Position numbers and translations under genes: made by a program | Origin: Dinoroseobacter sp039192165 | GTDB taxonomy: Bacteria > Pseudomonadota > Alphaproteobacteria > Rhodobacterales > Rhodobacteraceae | Length of the DNA stretch: 64,000 nucleotides | Assembly: GCA_039192165.1 (NCBI GenBank) | Contig: JBCCXD010000005.1 | Span: 1 to 64,000, forward strand | Reading direction: 5' to 3' | Shown here: positions 43,805-52,284 of the stretch, in pieces | Position numbering within the stretch: the stretch's first letter is position 1 | Layout: each line of letters opens with the position of its first letter | The notes under the pieces: generated by a model | What the model saw: the letters and a program-made list of their open reading frames with translations, nothing else | The model's database searches: none | Told to the model about the DNA's origin: nothing

Positions 43805-44275
43805 ATGATATCGCGAGTATGGATTTCCTTGGTGATCGCTTTCGCCGGATCGTCCTTTGCTTTGGCGCAATCCACAACGCCGCCTGCTGACCCGTCGCCT
43901 TCGTCGCAAGGACTTACAGCACACTTCGTTACACCCCAGCGCGCGCTCGATCAGGGCACGGCGGTTATCAACTCCCGGCTTCTCGTCGTTGTGGGGCGAT
44001 TGCCCCAGGTCCCTCCCGCGGCTGTTGTGGTGACACCACCTATCGTCGCCCCCGATCCTGAGCCCGAGGTCCGGGAAACGGTCATTATACGGGAAACACA
44101 GCGCTATATTCCGTATCTCTCTTCGCCGAAAAAGCACAGCAAACACAAGAAATATCACAAGAAAACTCACAAAAAGCACCATAAGAAATACAAAAGACAG
44201 CCAAATCAGTGGAGCTGGGCGACAGGGCTACGCCACCAACGGATCAAGCGCTGGGGCAGCATGGGACGCCCGTAG
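43805..44275 (+). CDS. Secreted Lys/His-rich protein of unknown function
   Basis: The 156-aa protein has a signal peptide (hydrophobic residues 7-20, cleavage after ALA), a Pro-rich middle, then a very basic stretch at about 108-131 in which Lys and His alternate (KKHSKHKKYHKKTHKKHHKK). The C-terminus is aromatic and basic. Such a segment could bind metals or acidic polymers. The gene has a fair ribosome site (CGGGGG) and no obvious operon partner. I do not recognise a family. Confidence 0.6.
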   Translation: MISRVWISLVIAFAGSSFALAQSTTPPADPSPSSQGLTAHFVTPQRALDQGTAVINSRLLVVVGRLPQVPPAAVVVTPPIVAPDPEPEVRETVIIRETQRYIPYLSSPKKHSKHKKYHKKTHKKHHKKYKRQPNQWSWATGLRHQRIKRWGSMGRP

Positions 44276-44363
44276 CTTATCAAATTTCTAACATGCGAAT
44301 CTTGGGCACGGCCTAGACGCCTGGCGGATAAATCTCTCACACCCCTTAGGTGACTATATAGAC

Positions 44364-44383
44364 ACGTGACTATTTATTCACGT
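44364..44383. promoter_or_regulatory. Palindromic operator candidate in front of the ArsR-SRPBCC gene
   Basis: ACGTGA (44364-44369) and TCACGT (44378-44383) are perfect inverted 6-mers with an 8-base AT-rich spacer, ending 12 bases before the ATG at 44396. The position suits autorepression by the ArsR domain. Confidence 0.5.
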
Positions 44384-44395
44384 ATGGTCATTGCC

Positions 44396-45172
44396 ATGGA
44401 TTCGATTTTCAAAGCGCTCAATGACCCGACCCGCCGTGCTCTTTTGGACAGCCTGCGCCAGAAAGACGGGCAGTCACTGCAGGACCTGCAAACAACCTCC
44501 GATATGACGCGGTTTGGCATCATGAAGCATCTTGGAATTTTAGAAGATGCCGGGCTGGTGGTTCCCGTCAAAAAAGGACGGTTCAAATACCATTACCTGA
44601 ATGCGGTTCCCCTGCAGGAAGTCATTGACCGCTGGATCGATCCGTTTCTCGCAAAGCCCGCCGCGCGCGGGGTTATTTCGCTTAAATCAAAACTTGAAGG
44701 ATCCAAAATGATGTTCGATCTCGCGTCTACGAAACCGGATTTCGTTTCACAGACATTTATTCGCTGCCCCCTCGACGCCCTATGGCACGCGCTTGTCGAT
44801 GAAGAAGAAGCGATGAAGTACCACTTTCTGGCAACCGCTGCCAAAGGATCGCTGGCCGAGGAAGGAGCGACACTGGCATTTACCGGCCCGAGCGGAAATC
44901 TGATGCTGAACATGAATGTCATCAGCATACATCCAAAGTCCGAAATCGTTATGACATTCGCGCCCTTCTTTAGTGGCAAAGAAGAACAAACATCCACCTG
45001 CCGCTATATCGTCAGTGATGAAGGGGACCAGTGCCGGTTGATTATCGAGCACTACAATATCCCGCCAGGCCACGAAGGCGTGGCAGACGGGTGGTCGCGG
45101 ATTGCTGCTGGTCTGAAGACTTATCTGGAAACAGGTAGACCTGCGCGGTTCCCCCTGCCCGCCACCGGCTGA
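44396..45172 (+). CDS. ArsR-type winged helix fused to an SRPBCC (AHSA1-like) domain
   Basis: The protein is 258 aa from the ATG at 44396 (MDSIFKALNDPTRRALLDSL), the usual ArsR start; alternative starts lie at 44384 and 44366 (GTG) but would extend into the palindrome. Residues 1-85 are an ArsR helix-turn-helix without visible metal-binding cysteines. Residues about 110-250 are a START/SRPBCC ligand barrel (FIRCPLDALWHALVDEEEAMKY, IEHYNIPPGHEGVADGW). The fusion suggests a repressor that senses a hydrophobic ligand in the barrel. Such fusions occur in proteobacteria, usually next to the gene they control, but here no partner is obvious. Confidence 0.85.
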   Translation: MDSIFKALNDPTRRALLDSLRQKDGQSLQDLQTTSDMTRFGIMKHLGILEDAGLVVPVKKGRFKYHYLNAVPLQEVIDRWIDPFLAKPAARGVISLKSKLEGSKMMFDLASTKPDFVSQTFIRCPLDALWHALVDEEEAMKYHFLATAAKGSLAEEGATLAFTGPSGNLMLNMNVISIHPKSEIVMTFAPFFSGKEEQTSTCRYIVSDEGDQCRLIIEHYNIPPGHEGVADGWSRIAAGLKTYLETGRPARFPLPATG

Positions 45173-45318
45173 CCACGCAAAGAACCCGATCAGGTCATAC
45201 ACTGCAAAGCAATTGCGCCGCCGATTGACTTAGGCGGCGCGACCGGGCACATGGGCTGCGCAACATATACCCGCAACCGGGCGTTCCGTGGGCGCCAAAC
45301 CGACGAGGAAGCCAGATC

Positions 45319-47271
45319 ATGGCCCAGATCTCTCTCACTTTTCCCGATGGCAATGCGAAGTCGTTTGAGGCGGGCATTACGCCGGCTGAGGTGGCTTCGG
45401 GGATTTCGACGTCGCTTGGCAAGAAGGCCATCTCTGCGACCGTGAACGGCATCCATTGGGACCTGCAATGGCCGATAGAAGAAGATGCATCTATCGCCAT
45501 TCATACGCTGAAGGACGATGCGCAGGCGCTGGAGCTTATTCGCCATGACTGCGCGCATATTATGGCGCGGGCAGTTCAGGCGATCTGGTCAGACGTGAAA
45601 GTCACAATCGGTCCGGTCATCGAGCATGGGTTCTACTACGACTTTGATCGCCAGGAGCCATTCACTCCCGAAGACCTTGGCCGGATCGAAGCCAAGATGA
45701 AAGAGATCATCAACGAGCGTGATGCAGTACGCACCGAGCTTTGGGATCGGGATCGTGCGATAAAGCACTACGAAGAGTCCGACGAGCCCTACAAAGTGGA
45801 ACTTGTGGGGATGATCCCTGAAGATCAGCCCATTCGCATGTATTGGCATGGCGCATGGCAGGATCTGTGCCGCGGGCCGCACTTCCAGCACACAGGACAA
45901 GTCCCGGCAGATGGGTTCAAACTGATGAACGTGGCCGGTGCATACTGGCGAGGCGACAGCAACCGCCCGATGCTTCAGCGCATTTATGGCGTCGCGTTCA
46001 AAAACCGGGATGACCTGAAGAAGCACCTGAACATGCTGGAGGAGGCAGCCAAACGCGACCACCGCAAGCTGGGCCGCGAGATGGATCTGTTTCACATGCA
46101 AGAAGAAGCTCCTGGCCAGGTCTTCTGGCACCCGAATGGCTGGACAGTGTACACTGCTCTGCAAGACTACATGCGCCGCCGCCAGCGCGAGCACGGCTAT
46201 GTCGAGGTGAACACCCCGCAAGTCGTGGACCGAAAACTCTGGGAGGCTTCAGGCCATTGGGATAAGTACCAGGAGAACATGTTCATCGTCGAGGTGGACG
46301 AAGAACATGCCCGCGAGAAAGCGATAAACGCGCTCAAACCCATGAACTGCCCTTGTCATGTTCAGGTTTATAATCAGGGTTTGAAGTCTTATCGCGATCT
46401 TCCGTTGCGCATGGCAGAGTTCGGGGCCTGCAACCGGTATGAGCCTTCCGGGGCCTTGCATGGGCTTATGCGTGTGCGTGGTTTTACTCAGGACGATGCA
46501 CATATCTTTTGCACCGAAGACCAGATACAGGATGAGACCGCGCGTTTTATCCAGATGCTCAGCACAATCTACAAAGATCTTGGATTTGAGTCCTTTGACA
46601 TCAAATTTTCCACCAGGCCAGAGGTGCGTGCGGGCTCTGACGAGGTCTGGGATAAAGCCGAAGCGGCGTTAGAGGCTGCAATACGTACGGTCACAGATGA
46701 GTTCGAGCTTGATCCGGGCGAAGGCGCGTTCTACGGGCCGAAGCTCGACTTTAAGCTGACCGATGCGATTGGCCGGGAATGGCAGTTGGGCACATTCCAG
46801 GCCGATTTCGTTTTGCCAGAGCGGCTGGATGCGACCTATGTGGGAGAGGACGGCGCAAAGCATCGACCGGTCATGCTTCACCGCGCGATCCTCGGCTCTT
46901 TCGAGCGCTTTTTGGGCATTCTGATCGAGAACTTTGCCGGACGCTTCCCGCTCTGGCTGGCGCCACGTCAGGTAGTGGTTGCCTCTATCGTATCGGAGGC
47001 AGACGACTTTGTGCACGAAGCCGTTGCAGCGCTGACCTCCAAAGGACTGCGGGCCGAGGCCGACACCCGGAACGAAAAAATAAACTACAAAGTCCGCGAG
47101 CATTCTCTTGGCAAAGTGCCATACATCCTTGCGGTAGGTCGCAAAGAAGTCGAGGAACGTACCGTTACTGTACGCAAGCTGGGTGAGAAAAAAACGCAGG
47201 TTGTAAGACTAGATGATCTGGTTTCAGAACTTGCGTTTGAGGCAACTCCACCGGACCAGTTGATCGCTTAA
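45319..47271 (+). CDS. thrS: Threonyl-tRNA synthetase
   Basis: The 650-aa class II synthetase starts with a TGS domain (residues 1-61), followed by the editing domain with HDCAHIMARAVQAIW (about 73-87) and the second-site SAD motif around HTGQVPADGF. The catalytic core contains zinc-binding NCPCHVQVYNQG (about 341-352), MRVRGFTQDDAHIF (motif 2 area) and LGSFERFLGILIENFAG (motif 3). The C-terminal anticodon domain has ASIVSEADDFV. It charges tRNA-Thr in the cytosol. Normal length and gene. Confidence 0.97.
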   Translation: MAQISLTFPDGNAKSFEAGITPAEVASGISTSLGKKAISATVNGIHWDLQWPIEEDASIAIHTLKDDAQALELIRHDCAHIMARAVQAIWSDVKVTIGPVIEHGFYYDFDRQEPFTPEDLGRIEAKMKEIINERDAVRTELWDRDRAIKHYEESDEPYKVELVGMIPEDQPIRMYWHGAWQDLCRGPHFQHTGQVPADGFKLMNVAGAYWRGDSNRPMLQRIYGVAFKNRDDLKKHLNMLEEAAKRDHRKLGREMDLFHMQEEAPGQVFWHPNGWTVYTALQDYMRRRQREHGYVEVNTPQVVDRKLWEASGHWDKYQENMFIVEVDEEHAREKAINALKPMNCPCHVQVYNQGLKSYRDLPLRMAEFGACNRYEPSGALHGLMRVRGFTQDDAHIFCTEDQIQDETARFIQMLSTIYKDLGFESFDIKFSTRPEVRAGSDEVWDKAEAALEAAIRTVTDEFELDPGEGAFYGPKLDFKLTDAIGREWQLGTFQADFVLPERLDATYVGEDGAKHRPVMLHRAILGSFERFLGILIENFAGRFPLWLAPRQVVVASIVSEADDFVHEAVAALTSKGLRAEADTRNEKINYKVREHSLGKVPYILAVGRKEVEERTVTVRKLGEKKTQVVRLDDLVSELAFEATPPDQLIA

Positions 47272-47592
47272 GACTGCTCACGCGGTTGAAAGAATAACAG
47301 AGCACGGCACGCGGTCGGGCGCATTTTCATTTCAGCCATGTTTCAGCTGCATTGCAGCATTGCAAAATCTGCTCACAGGCTTCTGCGGAATTCTCCCAAT
47401 CGCTCACGCTTGCGTGAAGATTGCAGCGCCTCAATGGCCGGTCCTGTAACATTGTTTCGGCATGTGCACGCCCTCGTGACGCACGCGCGCGTGAATGGCA
47501 GGTGACCCAACATTTCCCTTAGCTTTCTGGTATCGTGAAATAACGATCCCCGGCAGCCCCGGGGTGCGAATTCGAAACCAAAGGAACTACAC
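47272..47592. other. Intergenic region upstream of the bufferin operon
   Basis: The 321 bases between thrS and bufA contain no gene. Two back-to-back direct repeats GCATTGCA lie at 47349-47356 and 47357-47364. A perfect palindrome, TCACGC-TT-GCGTGA, lies at 47404-47417. TGTAAC at 47445-47450 resembles the -35 element of ECF sigma promoters, but I see no clear -10. An AAAGGAA ribosome site precedes the bufA ATG. Confidence 0.45.
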
Positions 47593-47880
47593 ATGTCGAA
47601 ATCAGTCACTGCCTTCGCCCTTGCAGGTGCCGTCGCAGCCGCCATTTCTGGCCATGCCACCACTGCCGAAGCGCAAGCACAGGAAAAGTGTTTCGGGATC
47701 AGCCTTGCAGGCGAGAACGATTGCGCCGCGGGCCCCGGAACAACATGCGCGGGCACATCCACCGTTGACTATCAGGGCAACGCATGGACTTTCGTACCAG
47801 CAGGATCCTGCGAGAGCATGGAATTGCCTGGTGACCGCATGGGCTCGCTGAGCGAGCTCGAGCGCGACCTTCCGGCATAA
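47593..47880 (+). CDS. bufA: Bufferin-type precursor peptide (DUF2282, BufA)
   Basis: The 95-aa protein has a signal peptide (cleavage near AEA-QAQ, residues 25-30) and a core with four cysteines at 33, 44, 52 and 73 in the motifs KCFGIS, NDCA, TCAGTS and GSCE. This is the DUF2282 family, recently recognised as bufferins: copper-binding RiPPs whose Cys residues are converted by the MNIO enzyme to thiooxazoles. The next three genes (MNIO, DUF2063, DoxX) complete the usual operon. A 13-bp hairpin follows the stop. The mature peptide would act in the periplasm against excess metal. Confidence 0.88.
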   Translation: MSKSVTAFALAGAVAAAISGHATTAEAQAQEKCFGISLAGENDCAAGPGTTCAGTSTVDYQGNAWTFVPAGSCESMELPGDRMGSLSELERDLPA

Positions 47881-47895
47881 ATTCCGGCGCACACC

Positions 47896-47927
47896 GCCCG
47901 GACCCGCACTGCCCTGCGGGTCCGGGC
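47896..47927 (+). terminator. Strong hairpin between bufA and the MNIO gene
   Basis: GCCCGGACCCGCA (47896-47908) pairs perfectly with TGCGGGTCCGGGC (47915-47927) across CTGCCC. It starts 15 bases after the bufA stop. No long T-run follows (ACTACTATGTTTT), so it probably acts as a partial terminator or RNA-stabilising stem. Confidence 0.75.
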
Positions 47928-47957
47928 ACTACTATGTTTTGACGACACGAGACCGCC

Positions 47958-48812
47958 ATGCTCGACCTGACACCTTTCTCTGCCCTGCCAGCTCGGCCAG
48001 GCGTTGGTTTTAAAGCCCAGCACTTTCGCGATGTAACCAACGACCCTGGCAGTGTGGCATGGCTGGAGATCCACGCCGAAAACTACATGGGGAACGGCGG
48101 GCGTCCGATTGCGCAGCTGAAGGCTTTATCCGAGCGGTTCCCAATATCCGTGCATGGAGTTGGCCTGTCTATTGGCGGCGAGCGCCCCTTGGACAAGGAC
48201 CATCTGGCGCGTCTTAAACATCTCGTCGGCTGGCTTAACCCAGCAAGCTTTTCCGAACACCTCGCCTGGTCGACCCACGACACTGGATTTTTAAACGATC
48301 TTCTGCCCCTGCCCTACACAACGACCACTCTGGCGCGCGTTTCCGAGCATATCTCTCAGGTTCAGGACGCTCTGGGCCGGCGCATGTTGCTGGAGAACCC
48401 GTCCACGTACGTCGCGTTTGCTGAGACGGAAATGACGGAAATCGAGTTCCTCACTGAGCTTGGAGCGCGCACGGGCTGTGGTCTGCTGCTTGACGTGAAC
48501 AATGTCTTTGTCTCGTGCACCAACCAGAAACTTGACCCGATCGAATATATCGACGCATTCCCTCTCCACCTTGTTGGAGAAATCCACCTCGGCGGCCATG
48601 ATGAGGACGAAGACGAATTCGGTGCGCCGCTTTTGATCGACAGCCACGGCACCGAAGTTATCGATCCGGTGTGGGCGCTTTACGAACATACGCTGCGCCG
48701 GTCCGGACCTAAGCCAACGCTGATCGAATGGGACACTGATGTTCCCGCATGGTCCGAGCTTGAAGTGGAGGCAGCGCGCGCCGCCACGCTGATTTCGGAC
48801 CTGGTTCAATGA
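47958..48812 (+). CDS. bufB: MNIO-family multinuclear iron oxidase (DUF692, BufB)
   Basis: The 284-aa TIM-barrel enzyme carries the metal ligands of the family: EIHAENYMG (37-45), SVHGVGLSIG (64-73, His66), SEHLAWS (99-105, Glu100/His101), LLENPSTY (144-151, Glu146), LLLDVNNVFVS (176-186, Asp179), GEIHLGGH (207-214), LIDSHG (226-231) and LIEWDTDVP (255-263). MNIO enzymes use two or three irons and oxygen to modify Cys or Asp residues in RiPP precursors. The gene overlaps bufC by four bases (ATGA). Confidence 0.93.
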   Translation: MLDLTPFSALPARPGVGFKAQHFRDVTNDPGSVAWLEIHAENYMGNGGRPIAQLKALSERFPISVHGVGLSIGGERPLDKDHLARLKHLVGWLNPASFSEHLAWSTHDTGFLNDLLPLPYTTTTLARVSEHISQVQDALGRRMLLENPSTYVAFAETEMTEIEFLTELGARTGCGLLLDVNNVFVSCTNQKLDPIEYIDAFPLHLVGEIHLGGHDEDEDEFGAPLLIDSHGTEVIDPVWALYEHTLRRSGPKPTLIEWDTDVPAWSELEVEAARAATLISDLVQ

Positions 48813-49555
48813 CACAATCTGACTTCGCAAATGCGCTTTTGAACCCGGAAGCGCCGGTTCCCGGCGGAATTATTGATCCAGACGGGCGCGTCTCAGTAAA
48901 ACGCTTCAATGTTTACCGCAATAATGTCGTGTCCTCCCTTTCCGATGCGCTTGCCACGGGCTTTCCGGCGGTGGCGAAGCTTGTCGGCGACGAGTTCTTT
49001 GCCGCGATGGCCAGAGTCTATCTTCAGAATCACACTCCTGTCTCCCCAATCCTGACGCAATACGGTGCGAGGCTCCCGAATTTTCTAGAGACATTCGGTC
49101 CTGTAAGCCATTTACGCTATCTTGCTGATGTGAGCCGGCTCGAGATCGCTTTGCGTGAAAGCTACCACGCGGCCGACCACGCTGCGCTTGATCCGGAAAG
49201 TCTTGGCCAGATACCGCCAGAAGCACTTGGAGACCTGAAGCTGAGACTGGCACCCTCGGCCAGGCTACTGCGCTCTAAATGGCCGGTCCTGGCCATCTGG
49301 CAGCGCAATATGAAAGACCCAAGCACCTCGATTCCCGAAGGCGGGCAGGATGTTCTGATAGCCCGTCCGGAATACGATCCGGTTCCTCTCGAACTACCGG
49401 CCGGGTGCTACACATTCTTCCATAGTCTTTCCAATGGAAAACCGCTTGCGGCTGCGGCTGAAAGCGGGGCGGCGGACGCCGCCGAATTTGACGCCACTGC
49501 AGCATTGCAACTGGCCTTTGCCCACCGCCTGTTCTGTGCGCCAGACAGCAATTAA
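48809..49555 (+). CDS. bufC: DUF2063 precursor-recognition partner (BufC)
   Basis: The 248-aa protein has the N-terminal DUF2063 segment (FNVYRNNVVSSLSDALATGFPAVAKLVGDEFFAAMAR, about residues 34-70) and a C-terminal half with FHSLSNGKPLAAA. DUF2063 proteins bind the precursor and present it to the MNIO enzyme in a heterodimer. Its ATG overlaps the bufB stop, so a 1:1 ratio of the two is expected. Confidence 0.9.
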   Translation: MTQSDFANALLNPEAPVPGGIIDPDGRVSVKRFNVYRNNVVSSLSDALATGFPAVAKLVGDEFFAAMARVYLQNHTPVSPILTQYGARLPNFLETFGPVSHLRYLADVSRLEIALRESYHAADHAALDPESLGQIPPEALGDLKLRLAPSARLLRSKWPVLAIWQRNMKDPSTSIPEGGQDVLIARPEYDPVPLELPAGCYTFFHSLSNGKPLAAAAESGAADAAEFDATAALQLAFAHRLFCAPDSN

Positions 49556-49570
49556 GACCCGGAGTGCCCC

Positions 49571-50137
49571 ATGTTGACCCTTTATACCCGCCTCACTGAG
49601 CTTCTGGAACGTCTTGGGGACTGGCTCATGCCAAGTCTGGCTCGTATCGTTTTTGCGGGCGTTCTATTTGTCTACTACTGGAACTCCGCCACGACCAAAT
49701 TGGGCGATGGGATTTTCGGTTTGTTCAATCCGTCTTTCGGGGCCTATGCGCAAATTTTTCCCAAGGCGGTCGAAGCAGCAGGCTATGACCCGTCCAATCT
49801 TGGCCTGCATCACTGGGCTATCGTTGTCGCGGGCACCGCAGCGGAATTCGTGCTTCCGGTCCTGATCGTTGTTGGCCTTGCAACCCGTGCGGCAGCGCTT
49901 GGTATGATTGGATTTGTGCTGGTGCAGAGTTGGGTTGATATCTACGGCCATGGCCTCGGCGCTTCCGATATTGGTGTGTGGTTCGATCGAAACCCGTCGG
50001 GTCTGATTGTCGATCAGCGCGCGTTCTGGGTGTTCACGCTTGGCTACCTTGTGCTGCGAGGAGCAGGACCTATTTCCGTCGATGCAATCCTGCGTCAGAG
50101 AAGCCGCTCCCTGACCTCCGCCCCCCAACCCAGGTAA
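49571..50137 (+). CDS. DoxX-family membrane protein of the bufferin operon
   Basis: The 188-aa inner-membrane protein has four hydrophobic segments (about 20-40, 80-100, 104-122, 150-168) and DoxX-like phrases (LARIVFAGVLFVYYWNSATTKL, AAEFVLPVLIVVGLATR). DoxX proteins are frequent in bufferin operons; their role is not settled. It starts 15 bases after bufC. Its last 43 bases overlap the convergent ArsC-like gene. Confidence 0.88.
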   Translation: MLTLYTRLTELLERLGDWLMPSLARIVFAGVLFVYYWNSATTKLGDGIFGLFNPSFGAYAQIFPKAVEAAGYDPSNLGLHHWAIVVAGTAAEFVLPVLIVVGLATRAAALGMIGFVLVQSWVDIYGHGLGASDIGVWFDRNPSGLIVDQRAFWVFTLGYLVLRGAGPISVDAILRQRSRSLTSAPQPR

Positions 50138-50406
50138 AGCGCTCCAGCGTCATCCTCTATCACAGGGCGCTTCATCAATGCAGGGTATTGCCGCAGCAGA
50201 TCGCGTGCATTCGCGCTGCGTTCGTCTTCCGTCAAGCTGCGCCAGGTGGTGGACCGCTGATTCACCAATGCCTGCCCGAACTGGGCCAGAAATGCGTCCA
50301 ATTGTGCGTCGGAGAGCGGACAATCCCGAACATCGTTTATTGGCGCGCCCAATAATTTAGCCGCTTTTCGACAGGAATCGCAGGTTTTCAGACCGTAAAT
50401 GCGCAT
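50095..50406 (-). CDS. ArsC/Spx-like thioredoxin-fold protein
   Basis: The 103-aa protein starts at the ATG at 50406 (MRIYGLKTCDSCRKAAKLL), with CxxC at residues 9-12 in the usual place; an in-frame upstream start at 50427 is less likely. The family includes arsenate reductase, Spx and YffB-type proteins. The Arg of the ArsC active site (normally after the strand ending in RxxP) is not clear, so a general glutathione-dependent reductase is more probable than arsenate reductase. Confidence 0.85.
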   Translation of the reverse strand: MRIYGLKTCDSCRKAAKLLGAPINDVRDCPLSDAQLDAFLAQFGQALVNQRSTTWRSLTEDERSANARDLLRQYPALMKRPVIEDDAGALYLGWGAEVRERLL

Positions 50407-50627
50407 TTTTTCCTCTTCTTTTGCCAAAGCCGAGCAAGCTTCTCAGGATTGTGAACATGCCCGTGCTTTTTTTCTGGACTTGGCCCGGATGCCGCCCCAG
50501 TTCAAATATTGTGATACTCGACTTCTGACGTCTGCTCCATCAATGGACTACCAGCGACTGTGTGGAAGACTTGGTTCACACGCGGGTCGCGCACGCGGCG
50601 GAACATTGATGAAAGGGAGACGCGGAC

Positions 50628-50837
50628 ATGCCAACCGGCACCGTGAAATGGTTTAACACGACCAAAGGCTACGGGTTCATTGCGCCCGACGAAGGTGGCA
50701 AGGATGTATTTGTGCACATTTCCGCCGTTGAGCGGGCTGGGTTAACCGGACTTGCCGACAATACAAAAATCACATACGAGCTGCGCGAAGGCCGTGACGG
50801 TCGATCGTCAGCCGTTGAATTGCAGGTCACAAGCTAA
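50628..50837 (+). CDS. Cold-shock protein
   Basis: The 69-aa single-domain protein has RNP1 KGYGFIAP (residues 13-20) and RNP2 VFVHIS (27-32). It binds single-stranded RNA or DNA, as CspA does. It has a strong ribosome site (AAAGGGAGA) and a 220-base upstream region that probably holds a structured leader. A hairpin lies 25 bases after the stop. Confidence 0.97.
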   Translation: MPTGTVKWFNTTKGYGFIAPDEGGKDVFVHISAVERAGLTGLADNTKITYELREGRDGRSSAVELQVTS

Positions 50838-50862
50838 TCCCCTTAAGTCTGTGCGGAAAAAA

Positions 50863-50886
50863 CGCCCGGAAGTGATGTTCCGGGCG
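50863..50886 (-). terminator. Hairpin shared by csp and thyX
   Basis: CGCCCGGAA (50863-50871) pairs with TTCCGGGCG (50878-50886). On the minus strand six T residues follow, so it terminates thyX (stop at 51012) well. On the plus strand only a weak T-tail follows, so use by csp is less sure. Confidence 0.65.
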
Positions 50887-51011
50887 CTGCTATTTGTGAG
50901 TGGTTTTTCCTGGCCGAATACCGAGTGTTCAGGTTTCCGGTTATCCACATGGTAACAGGAGTGTGACCAACGAAGATAGTCGCTTAATTCGCAAGCTGAC
51001 GCTACGTCACC

Positions 51012-51959
51012 CTATCGCTCGCCCCAGTCGGACACAAACTCGAGCCACTCGCCCTTGCTCATACCGGAGGTCTCTTGTGTGACCTCTTCGCCTGCAAGCC
51101 TGCGGCGTAAACAGTCAGCCCCTTTTGCGCTGACCTGCACCGCGCCCATGCGGTAGTCCTCAAATGCGGAAAACGCCGCAGGAACCCAGTCCTTCACCAT
51201 ATCGCAGATCGCGTCGGCGTAGACCCTGATCTCGTACTGCGCATGGGGGTCTGCGCGGAGACGCAGGAAATGGAAGAGGTTGTGGAGATCCACTTTCCAA
51301 TACCATTGAGTGTACACATTCGCCGGAAGATTCATCCGAGCCAACTCACGCGCCAAGCCCTGTTGTCCGTCTTGGCTCAACATGTCTTCGTAATGGTCAT
51401 AAGCCCGCGTGCTGTCGTCTTTAAGAATCTGCAGAACGCGCTCGGCTTCCGCTCCTTGCAGCGTGTCACCTCGGCCCTGGTTGTTTGTCTTTGATTGCGC
51501 CGCAAGATGCTCGGGAGCCGGAATATAAAACTCGCGGTCCAAGATAGAGTAGCGGGCAGAGTATTCATTGACGTTCGCGGTCCGGTGTCTGATCCACTGG
51601 CGCGCGACAAAAACGGGCAGCTTTACATGAAGCTTGATTTCACACATTTCGAAGGGTGTGGAATGCCAGTGACGCATCAGATAGCGAATTAACCCGCTAT
51701 CATCACGCGCTTTTTTTGTTCCTGCTCCATAGCTGACCCGCGCGGCCTGAACAATTGCGGCATCATCGCCCATGTAGTCGACAACGCGGACGAAACCATG
51801 ATCCAGAACCTGTTTCGGCAGATAGAGATGCTGTTCCATTCCCGGTGCAACAGCCCGCAGAGTCAGTTGCGGATCTGCGCGCAATTGCGCGATTTCTTCC
51901 TCTGGCGTTGTGGGAGTGGCAATATCGTTTGGCATGTCGGTCATCGCGCCCTCGTTCAA
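51012..51959 (-). CDS. thyX: FAD-dependent thymidylate synthase
   Basis: ThyX methylates dUMP with methylene-tetrahydrofolate and reduced FAD. The 315-aa protein has the ThyX signature RHRTANVNEYSARYS (RHRX7S, about residues 136-150), WHSTPFEMCEIK (108-119) and a late LNLPANVYTQWYWKVDLHNLFHFLRLR-type block whose Arg residues bind dUMP. It is the alternative to ThyA. The first six residues (MNEGAM) may be untranslated if the ATG at 51941 is used. Confidence 0.95.
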   Translation of the reverse strand: MNEGAMTDMPNDIATPTTPEEEIAQLRADPQLTLRAVAPGMEQHLYLPKQVLDHGFVRVVDYMGDDAAIVQAARVSYGAGTKKARDDSGLIRYLMRHWHSTPFEMCEIKLHVKLPVFVARQWIRHRTANVNEYSARYSILDREFYIPAPEHLAAQSKTNNQGRGDTLQGAEAERVLQILKDDSTRAYDHYEDMLSQDGQQGLARELARMNLPANVYTQWYWKVDLHNLFHFLRLRADPHAQYEIRVYADAICDMVKDWVPAAFSAFEDYRMGAVQVSAKGADCLRRRLAGEEVTQETSGMSKGEWLEFVSDWGER

Positions 51960-52284
51960 TAGCTCAGTCGGCGTCTACATGTTGTAGGCTACCCGAACTT
52001 TTGCACCACAAAAAGTGTTGAGTTTGCCCAGCCGCGAATTTTCTGTGGATATCTCTGTTTTGCGGACGGGAAGTAGGACGAGGTTTTCCACACCGTATGC
52101 AAAGACCGAAGGCAGCCCCGTAGGTAGCCAAGAAGCTCTTAAGAAATACCGCCGTTGCCGCTTCTAGGGGAAGCGTCTAGTACTTTCGAAGACGACGGGC
52201 CGACGGACTGCCTTTTGCGCGCAGTCCTTCTGTCCAATGCCTCGTTCCGACCTGGCAGGGTCATTGACGCCAAAGGAGAACGCT
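51960..52284. other. Intergenic region between thyX and the glyoxalase gene
   Basis: I see no gene in these 325 bases. GGACTGC (52205-52211) and GCAGTCC (52221-52227) form a 7-bp hairpin with loop CTTTTGCGC. The glyoxalase promoter and the thyX promoter should both lie here. Confidence 0.45.
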
